Shown: piece after piece, positions 8,425-17,420 of the stretch
Layout: each line of letters begins with the position of its first letter
How positions within the stretch are numbered: position 1 is the stretch's first letter
Assembly: GCA_965658025.1 (NCBI GenBank)
Contig: CBFHQL010000003.1
Coordinates: forward strand, 108,508-172,507
Direction of reading: 5' to 3'
Source of the DNA: UBA3537 sp965658025
GTDB taxonomy: Bacteria; Bacteroidota; Bacteroidia; Flavobacteriales; Flavobacteriaceae
DNA length: 64,000 nt
Program-made: the position numbers and the translations under genes
The notes under the pieces: generated by a model
Databases searched by the model: none
What the model saw: only the letters and a program-made list of their open reading frames with translations
What the model was told of the DNA's origin: nothing

Positions 8425-11241
8425 ATGACATACAATTTCAGAGAAATTGAAGCCAAATGGCAAAACTATTGGGCAAACAACAACACATTTAGAGCAAAAA
8501 CAGGGGGTGATCAACCTAAATATTATGTTTTAGATATGTTTCCTTACCCCAGCGGAGCTGGGCTACATGTAGGTCATCCGCTTGGCTACATTGCTTCTGA
8601 TATTTATGCGCGTTACAAGCGTCACAAAGGATTTAATGTTTTGCACCCTCAAGGTTATGATAGTTTTGGTCTTCCTGCAGAACAGTATGCTATACAGACA
8701 GGACAACATCCCGCAGTGACTACTGAAGACAATATAAACACCTACCGCCGTCAATTGGATCAAATTGGGTTTTCTTTTGATTGGAGCCGAGAAGTGCGTA
8801 CCTCATCACCAGAATATTACAAATGGACCCAATGGATTTTTATTCAATTGTTTACTTCTTGGTATGATAAAACGGCCGATAAAGCACGTCCAATTTCTGA
8901 GTTGATTACACACTTTTCTAAAGAAGGGAATAAAAATATTAATGCCGTTTGTGATGAAAATATAACTGAATTTCATGCTCAAGAATGGAACGATTTTTCG
9001 GATAAAGAACAGCAGAATATTCTTTTACAATATCGTCTAACGTATTTGGCAGAAGCGGAAGTGAACTGGTGTCCAGAATTAGGAACGGTATTAGCAAACG
9101 ACGAAATCATTAATGGAGTTTCAGAACGTGGTGGTTTTCCTGTGGTCAGAAAAAAAATGACACAATGGAGCATGCGTATTTCTGCCTATGCCGATCGACT
9201 CTTGACGGGTTTAGAAAAAATAGACTGGACAGATGCACTCAAAGAAAGTCAACGCAATTGGATTGGAAAATCTGTAGGAGCGTCTGTACGCTTTAATGTT
9301 GCAGGTCATAAGACTACAATTGAAGTGTTTACTACCCGACCTGATACGATTTTTGGGGTTTCATTTATGACTTTAGCGCCTGAGCATGAATTGGTAAAAT
9401 CCATCACTACAGAAGCTCAGAAGTCTGCAGTAGAAGATTATATTTTAGCGACCTCAAAACGCAGTGAACGCGAGCGTATGGCCGATGTCAAAACCATTTC
9501 AGGTGTGTTTACAGGTGCTTATGCCGAGCACCCATTTACCAAAGAACCCATCCCCATTTGGATTGGCGACTATGTGTTGGCGGGCTATGGAACAGGCGCT
9601 GTAATGGCGGTACCCTGTGGCGATCAAAGAGATTATGACTTTGCCAAACATTTCAATATTCCAATACCTAATATTTTTGATGGTATTGATATTTCAGAAG
9701 AAGCATTCACGGATAAGTCAAAAACTAAAATCGGGAATAGTCAATTTTTGGACGGATTAGATTTTAAAGCTGCAACCAAATCAGCAATAGAAGCGTTAGA
9801 AAAAATCAATCAAGGGGAGGGTAAAGTAAATTACCGCCTACGCGATGCGGTATTTTCTAGACAGCGCTATTGGGGTGAGCCATTTCCAGTATATTATGTA
9901 GACGGTTTACCACAAATGATTGACCCGAAACATTTACCCATTACACTTCCTAACGTTGAAAAATATCTACCCACCAAAGAAGGTGAGCCACCATTGGGGC
10001 GTGCTGAGGTTTGGGCATGGGATACCCAAAACAATAAGGTGGTGCGCAACGCTGAAATCGACCACAAAACGGTTTTCCCATTAGAACTTAATACTATGCC
10101 GGGTTGGGCGGGGAGCTCGTGGTATTTTAACCGTTATATGGATCCCCATAATGCTGAAGAATTTGCCAGTCAAGAAGCGCTTAACTATTGGCAACAAGTA
10201 GATTTGTACATCGGTGGTAGTGAACACGCCACTGGGCATTTGTTGTATGCCCGTTTTTGGCAAAAATTCTTGTTTGATTTGGGCCATCTTCCGGTCGATG
10301 AGTTTGCTAAAAAACTCATCAACCAAGGGATGATTTTGGGAACCAGTGCTTTTGTTGCTCGAATTGAAGGGAGCAACACTTTTGTATCGAATGATAAAAT
10401 CAATAATCAAAATGTGCAATACATTCATGCGGATGTCAGTTTTGTCAACGCCTCTGACGAATTGGATATTGAGGCGTTTAAATCGTGGCGAAAAGAATTT
10501 TCTGAGGCAGAATTTATTTGCTCTGAAGATGGAAATTTTAAAGTTAAGCGTGAGGTCGAAAAAATGTCAAAATCAAAATACAACGTGGTCAATCCAGATG
10601 AAATTTGTGCCACTTATGGTGCTGATGCATTGCGTTTGTATGAAATGTTTTTAGGGCCATTGGAGCAATATAAACCTTGGAATACCGCTGGAATAACAGG
10701 AGTTTCGAGTTTTCTAAAAAAATTATGGAAATTATATGTTGGGGATTCTGGAGTAAAAGCCACCGACGAAGAGCCCACCAAAGACGCCTTAAAAACCCTG
10801 CACAAAACCATTAAAAAAGTCACCGAAGACATCGAGCAGTTTTCGTTCAATACTTCAGTTTCAAACTTTATGATTGCCGTGAATGAATTGAGCGCGCAAA
10901 AGTGTACAAGCCATGCAGTTTTGGAGCCTCTTTTAATTTTAATTTCGCCCTATGCACCACATATTGCCGAAGAATTATGGTCAAAATTAGGACATAAAGA
11001 TTCTATCTCAACCGCCAGTTTTCCAACGTTTGAGCCAAAACATTTAATTGAAAGCACCAAGAATTACCCCATTTCATTCAACGGGAAAATGCGTTTTACT
11101 TTGGAGTTGTCTCTAGATTTATCCAAAGACGAAATTGAAAAAACAGTTTTAGCCCACGAAAAAACGATTGCCCAATTAGAAGGTAGAGTACCTAAAAAAG
11201 TCATTGTTGTCCCTGGAAAAATTGTAAATATTGTTGGGTAA
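8425..11241 (+). CDS. leuS: Leucyl-tRNA synthetase
   Basis: A 938-residue class I aminoacyl-tRNA synthetase that charges tRNA-Leu. The HIGH-type motif is in FPYPSGAGLHVGHPLGY (HVGH at 48-51). The CP1 editing domain follows (TTRPDTIFGVSFMTLAPEH), and KMSKS is at 713-717. The length is slightly above the bacterial average because of an insertion before KMSKS, residues about 650-710 (FVSNDKINNQNVQYIHADVS), also seen in Bacteroidota LeuS. The gene is divergent from ftsX, and its last 11 bases overlap the SemiSWEET gene. Confidence 0.98.
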   Translation: MTYNFREIEAKWQNYWANNNTFRAKTGGDQPKYYVLDMFPYPSGAGLHVGHPLGYIASDIYARYKRHKGFNVLHPQGYDSFGLPAEQYAIQTGQHPAVTTEDNINTYRRQLDQIGFSFDWSREVRTSSPEYYKWTQWIFIQLFTSWYDKTADKARPISELITHFSKEGNKNINAVCDENITEFHAQEWNDFSDKEQQNILLQYRLTYLAEAEVNWCPELGTVLANDEIINGVSERGGFPVVRKKMTQWSMRISAYADRLLTGLEKIDWTDALKESQRNWIGKSVGASVRFNVAGHKTTIEVFTTRPDTIFGVSFMTLAPEHELVKSITTEAQKSAVEDYILATSKRSERERMADVKTISGVFTGAYAEHPFTKEPIPIWIGDYVLAGYGTGAVMAVPCGDQRDYDFAKHFNIPIPNIFDGIDISEEAFTDKSKTKIGNSQFLDGLDFKAATKSAIEALEKINQGEGKVNYRLRDAVFSRQRYWGEPFPVYYVDGLPQMIDPKHLPITLPNVEKYLPTKEGEPPLGRAEVWAWDTQNNKVVRNAEIDHKTVFPLELNTMPGWAGSSWYFNRYMDPHNAEEFASQEALNYWQQVDLYIGGSEHATGHLLYARFWQKFLFDLGHLPVDEFAKKLINQGMILGTSAFVARIEGSNTFVSNDKINNQNVQYIHADVSFVNASDELDIEAFKSWRKEFSEAEFICSEDGNFKVKREVEKMSKSKYNVVNPDEICATYGADALRLYEMFLGPLEQYKPWNTAGITGVSSFLKKLWKLYVGDSGVKATDEEPTKDALKTLHKTIKKVTEDIEQFSFNTSVSNFMIAVNELSAQKCTSHAVLEPLLILISPYAPHIAEELWSKLGHKDSISTASFPTFEPKHLIESTKNYPISFNGKMRFTLELSLDLSKDEIEKTVLAHEKTIAQLEGRVPKKVIVVPGKIVNIVG

Positions 11242-11503
11242 TATAGATTTTATAGAAGGTATTGGGTTGTTAGCAGCGGCATTGACAACTTATTCATTTG
11301 TACCTCAAGTGTACAAAACGTGGAAAACCAAAGATGTTTCTAGCTTTTCAATGACTACATTTTCTATGTTTTTTATTGGGATTGTGTGTTGGTTGATTTA
11401 TGGGATTTACAAAGAAAGTTTGTCCATGATTTTAGCCAATACCATTACTATGGTTTTGTCGTTTATTATTTTGATCTTCATTTTTAAATACAGAAAACCT
11501 TAA
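11231..11503 (+). CDS. SemiSWEET-type PQ-loop sugar transporter
   Basis: A 90-residue protein with three hydrophobic helices and the single PQ-loop repeat typical of bacterial SemiSWEETs. The motif YSFVPQVYKTWKTKDVSSFS is at residues 21-40, with the PQ turn in TM1. These proteins work as homodimers and move small sugars by facilitated diffusion. The reading starts at a TTG at 11231 inside the last codons of leuS. No ATG precedes the first helix and the next Met is inside TM2, so the TTG start and the 11-base overlap are the only way to keep the domain whole. The substrate is unknown. Confidence 0.82.
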   Translation: MLGNIDFIEGIGLLAAALTTYSFVPQVYKTWKTKDVSSFSMTTFSMFFIGIVCWLIYGIYKESLSMILANTITMVLSFIILIFIFKYRKP

Positions 11504-11569
11504 CTGCCAAAATTTCATTTTTTGAAGGATTGGCGTTATTTTTGATATAAATAACCTAAAAAAAATACT

Positions 11570-12262
11570 ATGGGAACCTATTATATATTACTTGGAGTCA
11601 TCACTTTAGTGAGCTGGATGGTAAGCTCTACGTTGAAACGTAAATTTGCAAAATATTCAAAAACGCACTTACGCAACGGCATGTCTGGCGCCGAAATTGC
11701 CGAAAAAATGCTTGCCGATCATGGTATAAACAATGTACGTGTGGTTTCCGTCAAAGGACGATTAACAGATCATTATAACCCCAAAGACCGAACGGTAAAC
11801 CTCAGTGAGGCCGTCTATCACGAACGCAATGCAGCGGCGGCGGCTGTTGCTGCACACGAATGTGGACATGCGGTACAACATGCTCAGGCCTACAGTTGGT
11901 TAGAAATGCGCTCCGCTTTGGTGCCTATGGTCAGTATTTCATCACGGCTTTCCATGTGGGTCATTTTGGCTGGGCTGATGCTTGGTTTTGGTGCAGGGCT
12001 CGGGCTTGGATTTTGGGTGGCCTTGCTTGGTTTTGGATTGATGGCCATAGCTACTGTATTTAGTTTTGTAACGCTGCCTGTTGAATATGATGCCAGCAAC
12101 AGAGCATTAGCATGGCTAAAGAACAAAAATATGGTCTCTCGTGAAGAATACGACGGCGCACAAGATGCCCTCAAATGGGCTGCACGTACTTATCTTGTTG
12201 CTGCTTTGGGTGCATTAGCAACGCTATTGTATTGGGGATTGCAGATTTTTGGTAGAGATTAA
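11570..12262 (+). CDS. Membrane-bound zinc metallopeptidase (YugP-like)
   Basis: A 230-residue neutral zinc metallopeptidase of the YugP/DUF2268-like membrane group. The zinc motif HECGH is at residues 96-100, preceded by the NLSEAVYHERNAAAAAVAA helix. Membrane segments are at about 1-20, 118-142, 143-165 and 210-228. The substrate is unknown, but the family is thought to act on membrane or envelope proteins. Its stop overlaps the convergent lrp gene by four bases. Confidence 0.85.
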   Translation: MGTYYILLGVITLVSWMVSSTLKRKFAKYSKTHLRNGMSGAEIAEKMLADHGINNVRVVSVKGRLTDHYNPKDRTVNLSEAVYHERNAAAAAVAAHECGHAVQHAQAYSWLEMRSALVPMVSISSRLSMWVILAGLMLGFGAGLGLGFWVALLGFGLMAIATVFSFVTLPVEYDASNRALAWLKNKNMVSREEYDGAQDALKWAARTYLVAALGALATLLYWGLQIFGRD

Positions 12263-12729
12263 ATTTTAATCTGACGATCCAACTGTTGGTTTAATGAAAT
12301 AAAGGTTTCTGTTCTCGAAACCCCCGAAATATCTTGAATGCTTTTGTTGAGGACGTTCATTAAATGCTCGTTATCTTTACAGAGTATTTTGATGAGAATA
12401 CTCCAATCGCCGGTCGTATAGTGGCATTCTAAAACTTCTGGAATGCGTTTAAGTTGGCGCACCGCATCCGCATTATTCTTTGCTTTTTCAAGGTACACCC
12501 CCACAAAGGCCATGGTTTTGTATCCTAACGCTTTGGGGTTGATCACAAACTTAGAGCCCGCAATAAGTCCAGAGTTTTCTAATTTTCGCAACCGTTGGTG
12601 AATGGCCGCACCAGAAATTCCAATGCTACGTGCGATTTCAAGCACTGGGGTACGCGCATCTTTCATTAATGCACGTAAAATTGTTTTGTCAATACCGTCT
12701 ATAGAAACTTTATCCATTTTTTTTGTCAT
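12259..12729 (-). CDS. Lrp/AsnC family transcriptional regulator
   Basis: A 156-residue feast/famine regulator. A helix-turn-helix in the first 60 residues (ARTPVLEIARSIGISGAAIH, then QRLRKLENSGLIAGSKFV) is followed by the ligand-binding RAM domain (about 75-150). The start is at 12729 (MTKKMDKVS) or four codons in. It lies downstream of saccharopine dehydrogenase on the same strand with its own likely promoter. A role in lysine or other amino-acid metabolism fits the neighbour but is inferred. Confidence 0.92.
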   Translation of the reverse strand: MTKKMDKVSIDGIDKTILRALMKDARTPVLEIARSIGISGAAIHQRLRKLENSGLIAGSKFVINPKALGYKTMAFVGVYLEKAKNNADAVRQLKRIPEVLECHYTTGDWSILIKILCKDNEHLMNVLNKSIQDISGVSRTETFISLNQQLDRQIKI

Positions 12730-12747
12730 TTAAAAGCGTAAACAGTG

Positions 12748-12782
12748 CAAAAGTATATAAATATTTTATGATTTATAACAAA
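12748..12782 (-). promoter_or_regulatory. Putative promoter of the lrp-family gene
   Basis: On the minus strand TTTG (12779-12782) is followed 23 bases later by TACTTTTG (12748-12755), which matches the Bacteroidota -33/-7 pattern TTTG...TAnnTTTG. It lies 18 bases ahead of the lrp start codon. Confidence 0.4.
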
Positions 12783-12783
12783 A

Positions 12784-14148
12784 TCAAGCATTTAATATAT
12801 TATATCCTAAGTATTTTACCTCTTTTTCTTTAAAAATGATATCAAAACCTTCTAATTCTTTTAAAATTGGTTTGTAAATGGCTTTTTTTGTTGGAATTTG
12901 CACGCCTTTTAGGTCAAATTCGTTATTAAGCATTTTTATTGTGGCTATAGCAACAGGCAACCCTACGGTTTTTGCCATAGCGGTGTAGGTTTGGTTTTCG
13001 CCTTTACACACCATTGTCGCATCGATTTGGTGTTTTTTTCCATTCAATTTATACCCAAATTTATGGTACATCACAATCATGTCTTTGTCCTCTTGTTTGA
13101 GGGTCCAACTGTCCATCAAAATTTTTTGTAAAATTTGTGCTGGTGTGGCATTTTTGAGTCCTACTTTTTTATTGGGATTAAATAAATCCAATTCCTCCAA
13201 TTTTTCCCAAATGATATCATCTTGATCTATTTTCAGCTGATGCCTAAGTTTGAGTTCTACAGAATCGGTATGGCTGTAGGGCAAAAAGGAGTTAATAAAA
13301 TCTCTATAGCTCATATGTTCGCTATCTTCAATGGTATAGCTATCATCTGTCATCCCCAGCATGATAAATTTTTGCCATGCTTTGCCAAAGCCCACTCTTC
13401 TGATGGTGCCTCGGTACAGTGTTTGGATGTTGTCGAGTCCATAGGCACTTTGGTATTTTAGGGAATCTCTATTGGCATAGGCCTCAAAACGGCCATAACC
13501 GTCGACTTCCAAAAACTCTGTCCTACGGAACAAACGGTGGTAGGGGATATATTTGAATTTTCCTTCTTGCAAAAATTTTGCCGCGCCGCCTTGACCTGCC
13601 GTCACCACGTTTCTGGGATTCCAAGTAAACTTGTAATGCCACAAATTGTCGTCACTTTCAGGCGCCACAAGGCCACCCGTAAACGATTCAAAAAGAATCA
13701 TTTCGCCGCCATTGGCTTTGATGCGGTCAATGACCGCCATGGCACTCATATGATCGATGCCCGGATCCACGCCCATTTCGTTTAAAAACAATAGCCCACT
13801 GGCTTCGACGTCCTCGTGTAGGGCTTGCATTTCCTTGCTGACATAGGAGGCTGTGACCATATTTTTTCCGAATTTTAAACAATCTTTGGCCACCTCGATA
13901 TGAAAACGTGCGGGCAACATCGAAACCACGATATCCGCATTTTGGATGGCTTTTTGGCGTTGCTCGTCATCAAAAACATCAAAAGCGATGGCTTGGCCAT
14001 TGGGGTGTTGGTCAATCAGTTTTTTAGCAAATTCAATAGTTTTATCCGCCAAAAGAATACGGAGTTGTTCCGGCTCTGACTTTTGCAGAAGGTATTGTAC
14101 AAGGTATGCTGTAGATTTACCAGCACCAATAATAAGGATTGTTCGCAT
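12784..14148 (-). CDS. Saccharopine dehydrogenase-like oxidoreductase
   Basis: A 454-residue protein with an N-terminal Rossmann fold (ILIIGAGKSTAYLVQYLL, residues 4-21) and the catalytic saccharopine dehydrogenase domain (MGVDPGIDHMSAMAVIDRI; AGQGGAAKFLQEGKFKYIP). It fits the glutamate-forming saccharopine dehydrogenase/reductase group, which works in lysine breakdown via saccharopine and aminoadipate semialdehyde. Whether this one acts on saccharopine or in carboxyspermidine-type chemistry is not fixed by sequence. The Lrp-family gene follows 54 bases downstream. Confidence 0.88.
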   Translation of the reverse strand: MRTILIIGAGKSTAYLVQYLLQKSEPEQLRILLADKTIEFAKKLIDQHPNGQAIAFDVFDDEQRQKAIQNADIVVSMLPARFHIEVAKDCLKFGKNMVTASYVSKEMQALHEDVEASGLLFLNEMGVDPGIDHMSAMAVIDRIKANGGEMILFESFTGGLVAPESDDNLWHYKFTWNPRNVVTAGQGGAAKFLQEGKFKYIPYHRLFRRTEFLEVDGYGRFEAYANRDSLKYQSAYGLDNIQTLYRGTIRRVGFGKAWQKFIMLGMTDDSYTIEDSEHMSYRDFINSFLPYSHTDSVELKLRHQLKIDQDDIIWEKLEELDLFNPNKKVGLKNATPAQILQKILMDSWTLKQEDKDMIVMYHKFGYKLNGKKHQIDATMVCKGENQTYTAMAKTVGLPVAIATIKMLNNEFDLKGVQIPTKKAIYKPILKELEGFDIIFKEKEVKYLGYNILNA

Positions 14149-14195
14149 ATTGTGGTTGCAATGATTACTTTTGTGTCTAAAGTTAATTATTTAAA

Positions 14196-14588
14196 ATGAG
14201 TATGGAAAAGAAAATATTTTTGGTGGCCTCAATTTTGGGTTTGATCGCTGTAATTTTGGGCGCTTTTGCGGCGCATGGACTTCGTGATGCGCTGAACACC
14301 ACAAGTTTAGAAAGTTTTCAAACGGGGGTGCGCTACCAAATGTACCATGCCTTTTTTCTTTTTGTGGTTGGACTAATGCCACAACTACAACCCCAACAAA
14401 AAAAGCGTTTGTTTTGGCTTGTGCTTTTGGGTGTTCTTTTGTTTTCGGGTTCTATTTATCTATTGGCCACCAATGCCTTAACCCCCATTGATTTTGCGTT
14501 TTTTGGACCTGTTACCCCCATAGGAGGATTATTGCTGATTAGTGCTTGGGGCTTGTTGGGTTTTTATTTTTTAAAACGCAAAAACTAA
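14196..14588 (+). CDS. DUF423 small membrane protein
   Basis: A 130-residue, four-helix membrane protein of the DUF423/YwdK family. It shows the conserved AVILGAFAAHGLRDAL segment at about residues 17-32, YQMYHAFFLFVVGLMP at about 50-65, and FFGPVTPIGGLLLISAWG near the end. The family has no established function. It is divergent from saccharopine dehydrogenase. A TACTTTTG element at 14166-14173 could serve as its -7 box. Confidence 0.85.
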   Translation: MSMEKKIFLVASILGLIAVILGAFAAHGLRDALNTTSLESFQTGVRYQMYHAFFLFVVGLMPQLQPQQKKRLFWLVLLGVLLFSGSIYLLATNALTPIDFAFFGPVTPIGGLLLISAWGLLGFYFLKRKN

Positions 14589-14600
14589 GTTAAATTTTAG

Positions 14601-14627
14601 TTGTTTTTAAAAGAATAAGTACCTTTG
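14601..14627 (+). promoter_or_regulatory. Putative pckA promoter
   Basis: TTG at 14601-14603 and TACCTTTG at 14620-14627 match the Bacteroidota -33/-7 pattern with a 16-base spacer. The -7 box lies 24 bases ahead of the pckA ATG. Confidence 0.4.
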
Positions 14628-14651
14628 TTGCTTTAATGTAATTCACTTTTT

Positions 14652-16271
14652 ATGGAACACGTACGCCAAGTTACGAAAACGATTTCGTTAAAAGCCCTCG
14701 GAATAACTTCAAAATCAGTTCATTACCAATGTTCTCCAGACCAACTGCACGCCAAAACTATTGCCCTAAAACAAGGCGTCGAGGCCTCCTCTGGTGCGCT
14801 CGCCATCAACACAGGCGAGTTTACAGGACGTTCGCCCAAAGACCGTTTTATTGTTCAAGACGCCATCACCAAAGACAAGGTTTGGTGGGGGGATATCAAC
14901 ATTCCATTTTCGCCCAGCGCCTTTGACAAACTCTACTCTAAAGTGATTACCTACCTTAACGATAAGGAACTGTATGTGCGTGATAGTTATGTCTGTGCCG
15001 ATCCCAAGTATCGGGTCAATATTCGGGTCATCAATGAATATCCATGGAGCAATTTTTTTGCCTACAATATGTTTATGCGCCCTACTGCCTCAGAACTTGA
15101 AAATTTTACCCCTGAATGGACCATTGTCAATGCGCCCGGTTTTATGGCTATACCAAAAGAAGATGGTACACGGCAACACAATTTTACCATTTTAAATTTT
15201 ACCAAAAAAATCGCTTTGATTGGTGGAACCGGCTATACGGGAGAAATCAAAAAAGGCATTTTTTCGGCCCTTAATTTTATTTTGCCTGTATACAAAAATA
15301 CCTTGCCCATGCATTGCAGTGCCAATGTGGGCAAAAACGGTGAAACCTCCATATTTTTTGGACTTTCTGGCACTGGAAAAACCACACTATCCACCGATCC
15401 AGAACGTCAACTCATTGGCGATGACGAGCATGGCTGGACCGCCGAAAATACCATATTCAATTTTGAAGGGGGCTGCTATGCCAAAGTGATTAATTTGTCC
15501 AAATCCAAAGAACCTGACATTTATAACGCCATAAAAAAAGGGGCGATTTTGGAGAATGTAGTGATGGATAAAAATGGTAATGTCGATTTTACAGACAAAA
15601 GCATCACCCCCAACACGCGTGTGAGTTACCCCATCCACCATATCCAAAATATTCAACCCAATTCTATAGGGGGGAACCCCAAAAATATTTTTTTCTTAAC
15701 CGCTGATGCTTTTGGTGTACTGCCGCCCATTTCGAAACTTACACCTGGTCAGGCGGCCTATCATTTTATTTCGGGCTATACCGCCAAAGTGGCGGGTACC
15801 GAGGCCGGCATCAATGAACCCAAACCCATCTTTTCGGCTTGTTTTGGGGCACCATTTATGCCCCTTCACCCCACTGCATATGCCGAAATGTTGAGCGCCA
15901 AAATGAAATCTACAGGGGTTACGGTTTGGTTGGTCAATACGGGCTGGACAGGTGGGCCCTACGGCATAGGAGAACGTATGGGGCTTAAGCACACTAGAGC
16001 CATGATTACCGCGGCAATGGACGGTTCTTTGGAGGCCGCCAACAAAGACAATTATCATATCCACTCTGTTTTTGGCGTTCTACAGCCTCGCGTTTGCCCC
16101 AATGTAGCTACTGCAATTTTGAGTCCTCGAAAAACGTGGAACAATGACGATGGATTCTATAAAATTGCCTATCAATTGGCAAATTCATTCATTGATAATT
16201 TTAAGCAATTTGAGCCCTTTGCCAATGCTGAAATCATGGGTGGTGCGCCCAATGCACAACCCAAAAAATAA
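14652..16271 (+). CDS. pckA: Phosphoenolpyruvate carboxykinase (ATP)
   Basis: A 539-residue ATP-dependent PEP carboxykinase, the usual length. It interconverts oxaloacetate and PEP, the entry step of gluconeogenesis. Present are the oxaloacetate-binding FTGRSPKDRF (58-67), the kinase P-loop GLSGTGKTTLS (237-247, Lys243), and the metal site with IGDDEHGW just after it. A gluconeogenic enzyme fits an organism that grows on amino acids, such as those from the hydroxyproline and lysine genes nearby. It stands alone in its transcript. Confidence 0.97.
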   Translation: MEHVRQVTKTISLKALGITSKSVHYQCSPDQLHAKTIALKQGVEASSGALAINTGEFTGRSPKDRFIVQDAITKDKVWWGDINIPFSPSAFDKLYSKVITYLNDKELYVRDSYVCADPKYRVNIRVINEYPWSNFFAYNMFMRPTASELENFTPEWTIVNAPGFMAIPKEDGTRQHNFTILNFTKKIALIGGTGYTGEIKKGIFSALNFILPVYKNTLPMHCSANVGKNGETSIFFGLSGTGKTTLSTDPERQLIGDDEHGWTAENTIFNFEGGCYAKVINLSKSKEPDIYNAIKKGAILENVVMDKNGNVDFTDKSITPNTRVSYPIHHIQNIQPNSIGGNPKNIFFLTADAFGVLPPISKLTPGQAAYHFISGYTAKVAGTEAGINEPKPIFSACFGAPFMPLHPTAYAEMLSAKMKSTGVTVWLVNTGWTGGPYGIGERMGLKHTRAMITAAMDGSLEAANKDNYHIHSVFGVLQPRVCPNVATAILSPRKTWNNDDGFYKIAYQLANSFIDNFKQFEPFANAEIMGGAPNAQPKK

Positions 16272-16348
16272 AAATTTAAAACGGGATAAATTTCAAAGGT
16301 TTTTACAGTTCAAATTAAAAGCGTAATTTTAAGGTTTATTACAAACCA

Positions 16349-16825
16349 ATGCGCTTATTAATACTGCTTTTTTTGTCGTTTTGTTTGTGTTCATGTTCTT
16401 ATTTCGAAAAAAGGAAAATGGATGCAGCATCTATTCTTGAACAAGAATTAGAAACATTTTCGTGGGATGAAGTGGATCAATACCCAAGTTTTGAAAGTTG
16501 TGCAGATACCATCAACTTTGAGGAAAATAAAGCGTGTTTTGAAACCACACTTTCCACCTATGTTTTGGAGGTGCTGAAGCAAAATCAAGACGTTGTACAA
16601 CCTTTTGTAAATGATACGGTTAATTTGCGTTTTTTAGTGTCAAATTCTGGAATTCTATCCTTATCTGATGTCACAACTGATGCGTCGCTGGATCGTTCTA
16701 CAGCAGATTTAAAGTTGATTTTGGTAAAAGCACTCAACGATTTACCTACGCTTTATCCTGCCATAAAAAGAGGGCAACAGGTTGCGGTTGAATTTACATT
16801 ACCGATTATTCTGAATGCAAAATAA
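16349..16825 (+). CDS. Lipoprotein with TonB C-terminal-like domain
   Basis: A 158-residue exported protein. The N-terminus is a short hydrophobic signal with a lipobox-like stretch (LLFLSFCLCSCSYF), so it is probably a lipoprotein. The rest looks like the TonB C-terminal-like domain often seen as a stand-alone protein in Bacteroidota: a Trp and paired Cys residues early (FESC...KACFE), a central RFLVSNSGILS strand, and a closing LPTLYPAIKRGQQVAVEFTL segment. No membrane partner is encoded beside it; ruvC follows after 23 bases. The function is not known. Confidence 0.7.
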   Translation: MRLLILLFLSFCLCSCSYFEKRKMDAASILEQELETFSWDEVDQYPSFESCADTINFEENKACFETTLSTYVLEVLKQNQDVVQPFVNDTVNLRFLVSNSGILSLSDVTTDASLDRSTADLKLILVKALNDLPTLYPAIKRGQQVAVEFTLPIILNAK

Positions 16826-16848
16826 TTTTCAGCAACCAAAAACACCAA

Positions 16849-17415
16849 ATGGGTACAACAACGACAAGTGAAAAAATTATTTTAGGCATCGATCCTGGGA
16901 CAACGATTATGGGTTTTGGTTTGATTAAAGTTAAAGGGAAAACCATGGAGTTTTTGCAATTGAATGAATTGCAACTCAAAAAATACAGCGATCATTACTT
17001 AAAATTAAAACTCATTTTTGAACGCACTCTAGAACTGATCGACACCTTCAACCCGGATGAAATTGCAATTGAAGCCCCGTTTTTTGGCAAAAATGTACAA
17101 AGTATGCTCAAACTTGGTCGAGCACAAGGGGTGGCTATGGCCGCTGGTTTGTCTAGAGAAATTCCGATTACGGAATATTCACCAAAAAAAATAAAAATGG
17201 CCATTACGGGCAATGGAAATGCCAGCAAAGAACAAGTGGCCAAAATGCTACAAAGTCTTTTGCACTTGAAAGAATTGCCTAAAAATTTGGATTCTACAGA
17301 TGGTTTAGCGGCTGCGGTTTGTCATTTTTACAACGCTGGAAAAATAACCGCAGGGAAAAGCTATACAGGTTGGAGTGCTTTTGTCAAACAGAATGAAAAC
17401 AGAATAAAAAAATAA
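16849..17415 (+). CDS. ruvC: Holliday junction resolvase RuvC
   Basis: A 188-residue endonuclease that resolves Holliday junctions. All four acidic catalytic positions are visible: Asp15 in LGIDPGTT, Glu75 in IAIEAPFFGK, and Asp148 and Asp151 in LDSTDGLAAAVCH. The C-terminal extension of about 20 residues beyond the core is typical of Bacteroidota RuvC. hemW begins five bases after its stop. Confidence 0.97.
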   Translation: MGTTTTSEKIILGIDPGTTIMGFGLIKVKGKTMEFLQLNELQLKKYSDHYLKLKLIFERTLELIDTFNPDEIAIEAPFFGKNVQSMLKLGRAQGVAMAAGLSREIPITEYSPKKIKMAITGNGNASKEQVAKMLQSLLHLKELPKNLDSTDGLAAAVCHFYNAGKITAGKSYTGWSAFVKQNENRIKK

Positions 17416-17420
17416 TTTCT

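Noticed and set aside
10081..10428. 115-codon reading frame opposite leuS
   Set aside because: It lies wholly inside leuS and lacks any motif.
15696..16064. 122-codon reading frame opposite pckA
   Set aside because: It lies fully inside a well-conserved housekeeping gene and shows no family features; a shadow frame.
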